Shown: positions 52,959-61,649 of the stretch, piece after piece
Position numbering within the stretch: position 1 is the first letter of the stretch
Layout: each line of letters starts with the position of its first letter
Source of the DNA: Pelagibacteraceae bacterium AG-464-B04
GTDB taxonomy: Bacteria; Pseudomonadota; Alphaproteobacteria; Pelagibacterales; Pelagibacteraceae
Direction of reading: 5' to 3'
Assembly (NCBI GenBank): GCA_003209225.1
Contig: QCRZ01000003.1
Location: forward strand, 1-64,000
Length of the DNA: 64,000 nt
Position numbers and translations under genes: made by a program
Notes under the pieces: generated by a model
What the model was told of the DNA's origin: nothing
The model's input: only the letters and a program-made list of their open reading frames with translations
The model's database searches: none

Positions 52959-54590
52959 TTACTCGCTAGTTTTAAATTTAGTTTGTTGAATTGTCCATAC
53001 AGTAATAATTGGTATAAGCAATGTTAAAAGTGTAACTATTATCAACAATATTCCTAATTCTGAATAATCTGCTGAAGTTTGTACTGCGTTTGTAACTTTA
53101 TCTTTAACTTCTCGCGTGATTATAAAAATTTCATTTAAATATTTGGTTCCTAGCGCATTAGCTGAAAGTGCAAGATTGGTAAAAGAGGCAAAAATTGCAA
53201 AAAAAGTTGCTTTCAAATGGCTTGGGGCATTTTTTGCGATCCAAGCTAATAAGGGTATCATGGAGACTTGGCCTAAAGGAGATTCTAAAGCTGTATTAAC
53301 AATTGCAATAAATCTTGCATCTACTACCCCATTAGTTAATGAAGCTGTCCAATTATGAAAACCATAATACATTCCAACACTTGGTAAGAATAAAATTGAT
53401 CCAACGATTGAAAGAATCACTATTATTTTTGCAATAGAATTATTTGCCATGAAAGGTCTAAAAATGACAATGCCTACTAAAGTTAATGCGGATGCGATAA
53501 GTGATAGTAATGAAAAGAACTGCTGATCAAAACCAAGAACATCAATATCAAACCAATTTAAACCTGGTCCAGGGCCTGGCATTGCCCGAAAAACAAAGAT
53601 AATGATAGCGGTTCCAACAACAACAAAACGAGATGATTCAGGTAGTTCAGTAATTAATTTTTTCATTAAAAACAAAATAATTAGCATTGAACCTATAAAT
53701 ACAATTTCCTGAGCAAACGGAACTTTTAGGATGCCAACTCCAAGCGTAAAAATGACAAAAACCAAACTACCTCCAAGAATCCACCAGTTAGGTTCAGTGC
53801 TTACTACGAACTCTGCCATAAGTTTTTTTAATTCTTCATCACTTACCCCTGATTTTATTAATTTTTTCAGGCGTAATCTTTTGAGATACATTGCAAGAAA
53901 AACTCCCGAAACCGAAACAATTGGAATGATTAAAGCGTAAAGATAAATTCTGCCATATATTTCAATTTTTTCGGCTTCACTTAAAACGCTAACGCCAGCA
54001 AACATAACGACATTAACCAGCGCCACTAACAAAAAACCACCGATAATAGCAAAACGACCAAGAGTTTGCATCGTTGTATGCATAATTTTTATTTGCTGAG
54101 CAGAATATTGAATCCCCTGATCATCTGTGCTTGGTATTGCTTCGACCGTCATAGCATCAGCTACAACGTCCTGCGTAACATAACCAACTGGAGCAAGCAA
54201 TGCACTAATGATAAACCATGTTTCAACTTTTAGAATGGATGCCATAGTCTCTGTATGGATAATTAGGCCATACATTATAATTATGCTCAACGCGATAAGT
54301 CCAGCTCCAACAAAAACGAGGTAATTTTTTCTCGACCAAATTAAATCAACAAGATGTCCTAAAGGCATTTTTAATGCCCACGGAATTCCTGCCCAAAATC
54401 CTAAACCCGCTAAAAAAGCCGCTGACAAATTAAGATAATCTTTTATAAAAAAAATACCAACGATTCCAGTTAAACCTGCTATTCCAGCGGCAACATAAAT
54501 CATTAAAGGAGGTAAATAAGACCATCTAAATTGACGACCCAAATCTATGAGGGTACTGTCAATAAATTTATAAATTTTTTGTAAAATCAT
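52959..54590 (-). CDS. Folate-biopterin (BT1/FBT)-type membrane transporter
   Basis: 543 residues with about 12 transmembrane helices. The region TQDVVADAMTVEAIPSTDD (about 140-158) is very close to the 'D-x-x-x-D-A-x-x-V-E' signature of the FBT family of the major facilitator superfamily. A mid-length cytoplasmic loop (KRLRLKKLIKSGVSDEELKK) splits the halves. The gene pairs with MTHFR (two-base gap), which supports a folate-related substrate. A plain MFS sugar or drug carrier remains possible. Confidence 0.7.
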   Translation of the reverse strand: MILQKIYKFIDSTLIDLGRQFRWSYLPPLMIYVAAGIAGLTGIVGIFFIKDYLNLSAAFLAGLGFWAGIPWALKMPLGHLVDLIWSRKNYLVFVGAGLIALSIIIMYGLIIHTETMASILKVETWFIISALLAPVGYVTQDVVADAMTVEAIPSTDDQGIQYSAQQIKIMHTTMQTLGRFAIIGGFLLVALVNVVMFAGVSVLSEAEKIEIYGRIYLYALIIPIVSVSGVFLAMYLKRLRLKKLIKSGVSDEELKKLMAEFVVSTEPNWWILGGSLVFVIFTLGVGILKVPFAQEIVFIGSMLIILFLMKKLITELPESSRFVVVGTAIIIFVFRAMPGPGPGLNWFDIDVLGFDQQFFSLLSLIASALTLVGIVIFRPFMANNSIAKIIVILSIVGSILFLPSVGMYYGFHNWTASLTNGVVDARFIAIVNTALESPLGQVSMIPLLAWIAKNAPSHLKATFFAIFASFTNLALSANALGTKYLNEIFIITREVKDKVTNAVQTSADYSELGILLIIVTLLTLLIPIITVWTIQQTKFKTSE

Positions 54591-54657
54591 ATTTTATGAT
54601 AATTAAATCATTTTAAATTTATATTGAAATAAATGTTTTTTAAAGACAATGTGATTC

Positions 54658-55500
54658 ATGTCATTAAAAATTTTTTTAATTGTGATTTTAGCTGCATTCC
54701 TACACGCTATTTGGAATGCAATGGTAAAAAATGAGGATAATAAATATCTTGCAGTAACAGCTATAGTTTTAGGCCATATTCCAGCTTCAATATTAATTAT
54801 TTTACTAACTCCTACCCCATCAATTGAAAGTATTCCATTTATCATCGGAAGTGCTTTGCTGCATAATGGTTACCAATGGTACCTTCTATCCGCTTATAAG
54901 TTTGGGGATTTAACAAAAGTTTACCCTATAGCTCGGGGAACAGCGCCATTTTTAGTTGCTATTGTATCTGTAATTTTTTTTGGTATTGCTCTAAACAATT
55001 TTGAAATTTTAGGTATTTTTGCTATTTCGTTAGGAATTTTAAGTTTAAGTTTTTACGAAACAAAAAATTACAAAAATAATTCTGCTGTAACTTATGCGTT
55101 AATTACTGGTTTTTTTATTATGGGTTACACAATAACTGATGGTTATGGGTCAAGAACAAGTGGATCTTTTTTAAGTTACATGGGTTGGTCATTTATTTTA
55201 AATGCTATAATTTTCTCAATAATACTGAAAATCAAAAAAAAATCAGAAGTAATTAGTAAAACTTTTAAAAAAGGAAAAAAAATTTTTTTTATCGGAGGAA
55301 CACTTTCTTATATAGTTTATGGAATTATAGTTTGGGGTTTTACGCAAGCTCCGATCGCATTAGTTGCGGCTCTCAGAGAAACTAGTATTATTTTTGCTTT
55401 ATTAATTGGAATTTTATTCTTAAAAGAAAAACTTACTCTTTTAAAAGCAATGGCAACATCTATTATTTTTTTTGGTGTGATTTTGTTAAAATTTTATTAA
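54658..55500 (+). CDS. EamA/DMT-family transporter
   Basis: 280 residues, ten hydrophobic helices in two five-helix EamA repeats: N-terminal LIVILAAFLHAIWNAMVKNE-like start (as in IFLIVILAAFLHAIWNAMVK) and a second repeat ending LRETSIIFALLIGILFLKEK, the 'R-E-x-S-x-x-x-A-x-L-x-G' motif. Inner-membrane exporter or importer of metabolites such as amino acids; substrate unknown. It is divergent from the FBT gene (67 bases) and is a solo gene. Confidence 0.85.
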   Translation: MSLKIFLIVILAAFLHAIWNAMVKNEDNKYLAVTAIVLGHIPASILIILLTPTPSIESIPFIIGSALLHNGYQWYLLSAYKFGDLTKVYPIARGTAPFLVAIVSVIFFGIALNNFEILGIFAISLGILSLSFYETKNYKNNSAVTYALITGFFIMGYTITDGYGSRTSGSFLSYMGWSFILNAIIFSIILKIKKKSEVISKTFKKGKKIFFIGGTLSYIVYGIIVWGFTQAPIALVAALRETSIIFALLIGILFLKEKLTLLKAMATSIIFFGVILLKFY

Positions 55501-55597
55501 TTTGACCTATTTTTAATATAAGTTTAAATTATTTTAAAACTAAAAAACTTTTTATGGACAACTATAATTTGAAGGTTACAAAAGTGGTTTATTGATT

Positions 55598-56500
55598 ATG
55601 CAAATAGGATTTGATGTTGGTGCAACTAAAATAGAGAGCGTTGTTTTAGAAGAAACTGGTCAAGAAAGTTTTAGAGAAAGAACAAATTGTCCTAAAGATT
55701 ATAATTCTGTAATTAATAATATTGTTGAAATTACAAAAAAGTTAGAAAAAAAATTAAATAAATCTCTTCCTGTTGGAGTTTGTCATCCTGGAATTCATTC
55801 ACCACAAACTGGATTAATAAAAAATGCACCTAATTGTTACTGGATTGAAAAAAAACCTTTTCAAAAAGATTTAAGAGATGCTTTGGGTAAAGAAGTATTT
55901 TGTGAAAATGATGCAAATTGTTTTGCATTATCAGAGTCAATAGATGGTGCCGGAAAACATTATAAAATAGTGTATGGAATTATTTTAGGTTCAGGTGCAG
56001 GTGGAGGGTTGGTAATAGACAAAAAAATAGTTACTGGTCCCAATGGACTATCTGGAGAATGGGGGCATAATCAATTACCATATATGGCAGCAAAAAGAGA
56101 GAAACTTGATACAAATAGTTTAAGAGAGAGCGAAATTGAAAGTTTTATTTCTGGACATGGTTTGGCAAAAAAATTTAACAAAAAATATGGAAAAAATTTA
56201 AAATCTCATGAGATTTTTAATCTTTACCGGCAACACGATCTTGACGCTGAAAAGATGGTAGATGAATTTAAAATCAATCTTGCAATGTCATTATCTACAA
56301 TAATTAATATTCTTGATCCGGATGCTTTTATTTTTGGAGGAGGAGTTTCAAAAGAAATTGATTTTTTAAGCGAAATTGAAACAAGCATTAAAAAATTTGT
56401 TATTGGTAAAGAATATGAAGGTGTTTTCTTAAAACCAAAATATGGAGATGCAAGTGGTGTCCGGGGTGCTGCCAGATTAGGAAGAGAAGCAGTTTATTAA
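55598..56500 (+). CDS. ROK-family sugar kinase
   Basis: 300 residues from the ATG at 55598 (a TTG two codons earlier is less likely). IGFDVGATKIESVVLEE is the phosphate-1 ATP site, GVCHPGIHSPQTG the sugar-binding region, and CENDANCFALSES contains the catalytic Asp. GIILGSGAGGGLVIDKK is the second phosphate loop, and AFIFGGGVSKE the adenosine motif. The usual ROK zinc motif C-x-C-G-x(2)-G-C-x-E is missing; the equivalent place reads NSLRESEIESFISGHGLA. NagK/fructokinase-type activity is likely but unassigned. It precedes the sugar ABC operon by about 190 bases and probably has its own transcript. Confidence 0.82.
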   Translation: MQIGFDVGATKIESVVLEETGQESFRERTNCPKDYNSVINNIVEITKKLEKKLNKSLPVGVCHPGIHSPQTGLIKNAPNCYWIEKKPFQKDLRDALGKEVFCENDANCFALSESIDGAGKHYKIVYGIILGSGAGGGLVIDKKIVTGPNGLSGEWGHNQLPYMAAKREKLDTNSLRESEIESFISGHGLAKKFNKKYGKNLKSHEIFNLYRQHDLDAEKMVDEFKINLAMSLSTIINILDPDAFIFGGGVSKEIDFLSEIETSIKKFVIGKEYEGVFLKPKYGDASGVRGAARLGREAVY

Positions 56501-56687
56501 ATATTCTCCTAAAAAGTGAATTTAATAAATTTTATTAATCTTTTTTTTTAGAAATATATAAGCATATTAAGTCAAAAATAAAAAACAATTAAAGGTTGTA
56601 TATTAAACTATCGTTATGAATTTGTAGGTAATATTTATATATTTTATTTTTAATTTTAGTTAACTAACAATAAAAAAAGAGGGAAAT

Positions 56688-57944
56688 ATGAAAAAAATAT
56701 TAATTGCTCTAATTGTATTTGCGTTAGCTCCTAATTTTTCACTAGCTGGTCCAAAAATTGAGGTTTTGCACTGGTGGACATCAGGGGGTGAAGCGGCTGC
56801 ACTTAAAGTATTAAAAGACGACTTTGCTGCAAATGGTGGTGAGTGGTTGGACATGCCTGTAACAGGTGGTGGCGGTGACGCTGCAAACGTTACATTAAAA
56901 GCAAGAATAGTTGCTGGCGATCCTCCATCAGCTTCACAAATCAAAGGTCCTACGATTCAAGAATATGATCAAGAAGGTGTAGTAGCACCATATAACATTG
57001 ATTCAGTGGCACAAGCAGAGGGTTGGGATAATTTATTAGATCCTATGATAGCGGCAGTGCACAAATGCCAAAATAATAGCGGTCCTTATTGTGCTGCCCC
57101 AGTAAACATTCACAGAATAGATTGGCTATGGGCTAATAAATCTGTATTTGATTCTAATGGTCTTTCTATGCCTACAACTTGGGATGAGTTGAATGCTGCA
57201 GCTGATAAACTAAAAGCAGCGGGAATAATTCCGTTTGCTCATGGAGGTCAACCTTGGCAAGATGCGACGGTATTTGAAGCGGTGGCTTTAGGTGTAGGAG
57301 GAAACAATTATTACAAAAATTGTTATGTAAAATTGGATGAAAATTGTCTACGAAGCGAAACCACTATCAAAGTCTTTGATCAAATGAGAAAACTTGCTAA
57401 CTATACTGATGAAGGTAGCCCAGGTAGAGACTGGAACGTAGCTACAGGTATGGTTATTGAAGGCAAAGCTGGTTTTCAAATTATGGGAGATTGGGCTAAA
57501 GGAGAATTTACAGCTGCTAATAAAACGCCAGGTGTAGATTATTACTGTTCTTCAACTCCATCAAATAATGGATACTTGTACAATGTAGATAGTTTTATTT
57601 TTTATAAAACTACTGATCCTGAAAAAATAGAAGGTCAAAAATTATTGGCTAAGCTTATGATGGGTAAAAACTTCCAAAAAGTTTTCAACCTGTACAAAGG
57701 TTCAATCCCAGCTCGTTTGGATGTGCCAATGGATGAATTTGATCAATGTGCAAAAACATCTAATACTGACATTAAAACAGCCGGACAAAAAGGAGGCTTA
57801 GTTCCAAGCTTTGCTCACGGTATGGCTCAAGGCAATACAATGAAAGCTGCTCTTCAAGACGTTATTACAGAACACTTTAATTCTGATATGTCTTCAAAAG
57901 ACGCTGCTAATGCCTTAGCTGATTCTGTTTTACAAAATATGTAA
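56688..57944 (+). CDS. CUT1 sugar ABC substrate-binding protein (glucose/mannose GtsA-like)
   Basis: 418 residues with signal peptide (MKKILIALIVFALAPNFSLA). The mature start IEVLHWWTSGGEAAALKVLK is the marker of glucose/mannose-binding proteins of the GtsA type, with WLDMPVTGGGGDAANVTLKA following. Two Cys in HKCQNNSGPYCAAP and others could form disulfides, usual in the group. Strong Shine-Dalgarno AGAGGGAAA before the ATG. The gene is rich in G/C-ending codons and closes with a strong hairpin before the permease genes, so high expression is likely. The sugar is not settled; the downstream enzymes suggest an aldose. Confidence 0.85.
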   Translation: MKKILIALIVFALAPNFSLAGPKIEVLHWWTSGGEAAALKVLKDDFAANGGEWLDMPVTGGGGDAANVTLKARIVAGDPPSASQIKGPTIQEYDQEGVVAPYNIDSVAQAEGWDNLLDPMIAAVHKCQNNSGPYCAAPVNIHRIDWLWANKSVFDSNGLSMPTTWDELNAAADKLKAAGIIPFAHGGQPWQDATVFEAVALGVGGNNYYKNCYVKLDENCLRSETTIKVFDQMRKLANYTDEGSPGRDWNVATGMVIEGKAGFQIMGDWAKGEFTAANKTPGVDYYCSSTPSNNGYLYNVDSFIFYKTTDPEKIEGQKLLAKLMMGKNFQKVFNLYKGSIPARLDVPMDEFDQCAKTSNTDIKTAGQKGGLVPSFAHGMAQGNTMKAALQDVITEHFNSDMSSKDAANALADSVLQNM

Positions 57945-57957
57945 CTAATTTTTTTAT

Positions 57958-57990
57958 AAAAAGGCCACTTAATTTAAGTGGCCTTTTTAT
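57958..57990 (+). terminator. Intrinsic terminator / attenuator after the sugar-binding protein
   Basis: AAAAAGGCCACTTA and TAAGTGGCCTTTTT form a 14-bp stem with a three-base loop, ending in T-rich DNA. It starts 14 bases after the binding-protein stop and ends 9 bases before the permease ATG at 57999. The permease's alternative GTG start at 57978 would sit inside this hairpin and is therefore unlikely. Confidence 0.85.
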
Positions 57991-57998
57991 TATTTTTT

Positions 57999-58874
57999 AT
58001 GCTCAAGTGGTTAGAAAAAAATTTACCTAAAATTGTGTTAGCTCCAGCTGTTGGTTTAATTAGCTGGTTTATTTATGGCTTTATTCTTTGGACATTTTAT
58101 ATTTCATTTACAAATTCTAAAATTCTTCCAAAATATGAACTATGGGGTGTTGGGCAATACGTTAAACTTTGGAAAACACATAAATGGCTTATAGCTGTTG
58201 ATAACTTATTAATTTTTACAGTTCTTTTTTTAATTATTTGTATTGTTATAGGAGTTATTCTAGCCATATTTCTTGATCAAAAAATTAGAGCGGAAGGCGT
58301 TCTTAGAACTGTCTATCTCTATCCAATGGCTCTTTCTTTTATTGTCACAGGTACTGCATGGAAATGGATTTTAAATCCAACTTTAGGAATTCAAAAATTA
58401 TTTATTGATATGGGTTTTGAAAACTTCACTTTTGATTGGCTTGTTAACAGAGAAATGGCTATTTATACCATCGTTATAGCTGGCGTTTGGCAATCGTCAG
58501 GATTTGTTATGGCTTTATTTCTTGCTGGCCTTAGATCTATTGATGATGAAATTGTTAAAGCAGCAAAAATCGATGGTGCAAGTTTATTTACCGTATATTG
58601 GAAAATTTTAATTCCTATGATGAGACCAGTATTTTTTACTAGTTTTGTTATTTTGGTACATATATCAATTAAAAGTTATGATTTAATAGTTGCGCTTACT
58701 CAAGGTGGACCTGGTATTTCAACAACTATGCCAGCTCTTTTTATGACGCAAACAGCTTTTCATAAAAGTCAAGTCGCCTTATCTGCTGCAAGTGCCATAA
58801 TGATGTTTATGGCTGTAGCAGCAGTTATTATTCCTTATCTTTATTCAGAATTGAGAAGAGAAAATGTCAGATAA
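57999..58874 (+). CDS. CUT1 sugar ABC permease (GtsB/UgpA-like)
   Basis: 291 residues from the ATG just after the terminator-like hairpin. Six helices, with RTVYLYPMALSFIVTGTAWK, and the EAA loop EIVKAAKIDGASLFTVYWKI that contacts the ATPase. Ends overlap the next permease by 11 bases, so translation is coupled. Partner of the GtsC-like subunit. Substrate follows from the binding protein. Confidence 0.9.
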   Translation: MLKWLEKNLPKIVLAPAVGLISWFIYGFILWTFYISFTNSKILPKYELWGVGQYVKLWKTHKWLIAVDNLLIFTVLFLIICIVIGVILAIFLDQKIRAEGVLRTVYLYPMALSFIVTGTAWKWILNPTLGIQKLFIDMGFENFTFDWLVNREMAIYTIVIAGVWQSSGFVMALFLAGLRSIDDEIVKAAKIDGASLFTVYWKILIPMMRPVFFTSFVILVHISIKSYDLIVALTQGGPGISTTMPALFMTQTAFHKSQVALSAASAIMMFMAVAAVIIPYLYSELRRENVR

Positions 58875-59769
58875 TACTACTATAGCATCATATAAAAGAC
58901 TTGAGGATCGCTCTAAAATAACAAATTTATTATTGAGATGGTTTCTTTATTTTATTTTAATACTTTTTGCTTCTTATTTTATATTTCCATTATATGTCAT
59001 GCTTGTAACAGCATTTAAAACAATGCCAGAAATTAGACAAGGCAATCTTCTTACTTGGCCTAGTCAATTAAATTTTGAATCTTGGGCTGTAGCATGGGGT
59101 GGAAGAGGTTATGGTGCTGGCGATACTTTTTTAAGACCTTATTTTTGGAATTCAATTAAGATGGTTGTTCCAGCAGTATTCTTTTCAACTTTTATAGGTG
59201 CTATGACCGGATATGTTTTAACAAAATGGCGCTTTAAGGGTGATAGTTGGGTTTTTCTATTTTTGTTATTTGGTTGTTTTATACCTTATCAGGCAATACT
59301 CCTTCCAATGGCAAGGACTTTAGGTGTATTAGGTATATCGAACTCTATTTTAGGACTTGTAGTAGTTCATTCTATTTACGGAATACCTTTTACTACTTTG
59401 TTTTTTAGAAATTATTATGTTTCTATTCCCAATGAATTAATTAAGGCAGCTAGAATAGATGGAGCTGGATTTTTTAAAATATTTTTTAAAATACTACTTC
59501 CTATTTCAACACCAATTATAGTTGTAACGGTAATTTGGCAATTCACCCAAATATGGAACGATTTTTTATTTGGAGCTACTTTTTCTTTTGGTGAAGCAGC
59601 ACCAATTCAAGTAGCTTTAAATAACATGGTTTTATCGAGTACCAGCGTTAAAGAATACAATGTTGATATGGCATCAGCAATTATTGCTGGCTTTCCAACT
59701 CTCATTGTTTATGTATTAGCTGGTAAATATTTTATAAGAGGACTTACCTCAGGTGCGGTGAAAGGGTAA
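58864..59769 (+). CDS. CUT1 sugar ABC permease (GtsC/UgpE-like)
   Basis: 301 residues. FILILFASYFIFPLYVMLVTAFK is the first helix, and ELIKAARIDGAGFFKIFFKI the EAA loop; LLPISTPIIVVTVIWQFTQIWNDFLFG, given here as WQFTQIWNDFLFG, is the classical end of CUT1 second permeases. The stop lies one base before the ATPase ATG. No odd features. Confidence 0.9.
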   Translation: MSDNTTIASYKRLEDRSKITNLLLRWFLYFILILFASYFIFPLYVMLVTAFKTMPEIRQGNLLTWPSQLNFESWAVAWGGRGYGAGDTFLRPYFWNSIKMVVPAVFFSTFIGAMTGYVLTKWRFKGDSWVFLFLLFGCFIPYQAILLPMARTLGVLGISNSILGLVVVHSIYGIPFTTLFFRNYYVSIPNELIKAARIDGAGFFKIFFKILLPISTPIIVVTVIWQFTQIWNDFLFGATFSFGEAAPIQVALNNMVLSSTSVKEYNVDMASAIIAGFPTLIVYVLAGKYFIRGLTSGAVKG

Positions 59770-59770
59770 A

Positions 59771-60871
59771 ATGATAGCATTAAAAATACAAGATCTTTCA
59801 AAAAATTTTGGTAGTACAGAAGTTTTAAAAAAAATCAATTTAAAGATTGATGAAGGAAATTTTTTAGTACTTTTGGGGCCATCAGGATGTGGAAAATCAA
59901 CTTTATTAAATATAATAGCTGGTCTAGAAACTATTGATGAAGGCACAGTTTTTATCGATGATTATGATGTAAGTAAGGTTGAACCTAAAGATAGAAATAT
60001 TGCTATGGTTTTTCAGTCCTATGCACTGTATCCATCAATGAGTGTAAAAGAAAATATGGTTTTTGGTCTTAAACAAGCTAAAGCATCAAAAGAAAAGATT
60101 GAAGAACAGCTAAAAAAATTTTCTAATTTTTTACATGTTGATGAATTATTAAATCGTAAACCTTCACAATTATCCGGCGGACAGAGACAACGTGTTGCGA
60201 TAGGAAGAGCTCTGGTTAGAGAACCTAGAATTTTTTTATTTGATGAACCATTATCAAATTTAGATGCAAAACTAAGAGTTGAAATGAGAAGAGAAATAAA
60301 AAAACTTCATCAAAAATTAAAAACAACAGTGGTTTATGTTACACATGATCAAACCGAGGCGATGAGCTTAGGAACAAATATAGCTATAATGAACCACGGT
60401 ATTATCCAGCAATATGATACTCCAGAAAATATATATAATAAGCCAAATAATACATTTGTTGCTGATTTCATTGGATCTCCACCAATGAATTTGATCAGCG
60501 GTCAATTAGTTAAAGAGGCTAATAAAACTTTATTTATTCCAGAAGGTTCCGGTCAATCAAATAATATTACTATAAAAAATTATAATTTTGTAAAAACACA
60601 AGATGAAAATAGCAAAGATGTTTATTTCGGAATTAGACCAGAGCACATACATTACAAAAAAACAAACGATAATGATATTGAATTTAATTTAAAAACTGAT
60701 CTAAACGAGTATATTGGACACGAACAAATTACAACTTTTAATTATTTCAACCAAGAAGTTTTGGGAAAATTTCCTTCAACTATAAAAATTGAAACAAACA
60801 AAGAGATGAAATTATTTTTTGATTTAAGTCAAATTTCTATTTTTGATAAAAAAACAAATAACAGGATATAA
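59771..60871 (+). CDS. CUT1 sugar ABC ATPase (MalK/UgpC/MsmK family)
   Basis: 366 residues. Walker A GPSGCGKST, Q-loop MVFQSYALYPSMSV, signature LSGGQRQRVAIGRAL, Walker B IFLFDEPLSNLDAKLR, H-loop VYVTHDQTEAMSLG. After residue 240 a TOBE-type regulatory domain follows (FIGSPPMNLISGQL; FGIRPEHIHYKK). It powers the two permeases directly upstream. The stop abuts the SDR start. It is normal in length. Confidence 0.93.
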   Translation: MIALKIQDLSKNFGSTEVLKKINLKIDEGNFLVLLGPSGCGKSTLLNIIAGLETIDEGTVFIDDYDVSKVEPKDRNIAMVFQSYALYPSMSVKENMVFGLKQAKASKEKIEEQLKKFSNFLHVDELLNRKPSQLSGGQRQRVAIGRALVREPRIFLFDEPLSNLDAKLRVEMRREIKKLHQKLKTTVVYVTHDQTEAMSLGTNIAIMNHGIIQQYDTPENIYNKPNNTFVADFIGSPPMNLISGQLVKEANKTLFIPEGSGQSNNITIKNYNFVKTQDENSKDVYFGIRPEHIHYKKTNDNDIEFNLKTDLNEYIGHEQITTFNYFNQEVLGKFPSTIKIETNKEMKLFFDLSQISIFDKKTNNRI

Positions 60872-61633
60872 ATGAGTGTAAAATATTACGATCTAGAGAA
60901 TAAAAGAATTTTTGTTACTGGTGGAGGATCAGGAATAGGTGCATCAATTGTAGAGCATTTTTGCGAACAAAATTCCGAGGTTTATTTTGTTGATATCAAT
61001 AGAGAAGAATCTAATAAACTGATTTCTGATATTAAAAATAAAAATTTTAAAGTTCCAACTTTTATTAAATGTGATCTTTTAAATATTAAACAACTTCAAA
61101 ATACGATGTCAAAAATTATTTCTGACAAAGGTCCAATAAACATATTAATTAATAACGCGGCAAATGATGAAAGGCACGCAATTGATGATGTTACTGAAGA
61201 ATATTGGAACGAAAGAATGAATATTAATCTAAGACATTATTTCTTCACTGTTCAATCAGTTAAAAAATCAATGATTGAAAACAAAGGAGGTGCAATTGTA
61301 AATATTGGATCAGCATCTTGGATGATTGGACAAGGAGGAATGGCCGCATATACTGCCGCAAAGTCAGGCGTAGTTGGTCTGACAAGATCTTTTGCGAGAG
61401 ACTTAGGGGAATTTAATATTAGAGTTAATTCTGTAGTGCCCGGATGGACTATGACAAAAAGACAAATCGAAAAATGGTTAACTCCTGAATCTGAAAAAGA
61501 ATTAATGAAAAATCAATGTTTAAAACATAAGTTAATGCCTTCTGATATTGCCAAAGCAGTTTTATTTTTCTCATCGGAACAATCCTCTGGTTGCACTAAC
61601 CAATCTTATATAGTTGACAAGGGTTGGTTTTAA
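60872..61633 (+). CDS. SDR aldose 1-dehydrogenase (D-xylose dehydrogenase-like)
   Basis: 253 residues. Rossmann motif VTGGGSGIG, NAG-type NNAANDERHAIDDVTEEYWN, the catalytic triad Ser in NIGSASWMIG, Tyr-x3-Lys in AYTAAKSG, and an end QSYIVDKGWF. The NNAxNDxRH stretch, RHYFFTVQSV and the GW end are shared with the Caulobacter-type xylose 1-dehydrogenase (XylB) group. It should oxidise an aldose to its lactone. It follows the ATPase with no gap, so it is part of the transporter operon; the sugar could be xylose, arabinose, fucose or another aldose. Confidence 0.82.
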   Translation: MSVKYYDLENKRIFVTGGGSGIGASIVEHFCEQNSEVYFVDINREESNKLISDIKNKNFKVPTFIKCDLLNIKQLQNTMSKIISDKGPINILINNAANDERHAIDDVTEEYWNERMNINLRHYFFTVQSVKKSMIENKGGAIVNIGSASWMIGQGGMAAYTAAKSGVVGLTRSFARDLGEFNIRVNSVVPGWTMTKRQIEKWLTPESEKELMKNQCLKHKLMPSDIAKAVLFFSSEQSSGCTNQSYIVDKGWF

Positions 61634-61649
61634 TCAATCTTAATATTTT

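Noticed and set aside
57978-57998. GTG start for the first CUT1 permease
   Set aside because: It falls in the 3' arm of the terminator-like hairpin, and the ATG at 57999 gives the normal family start.
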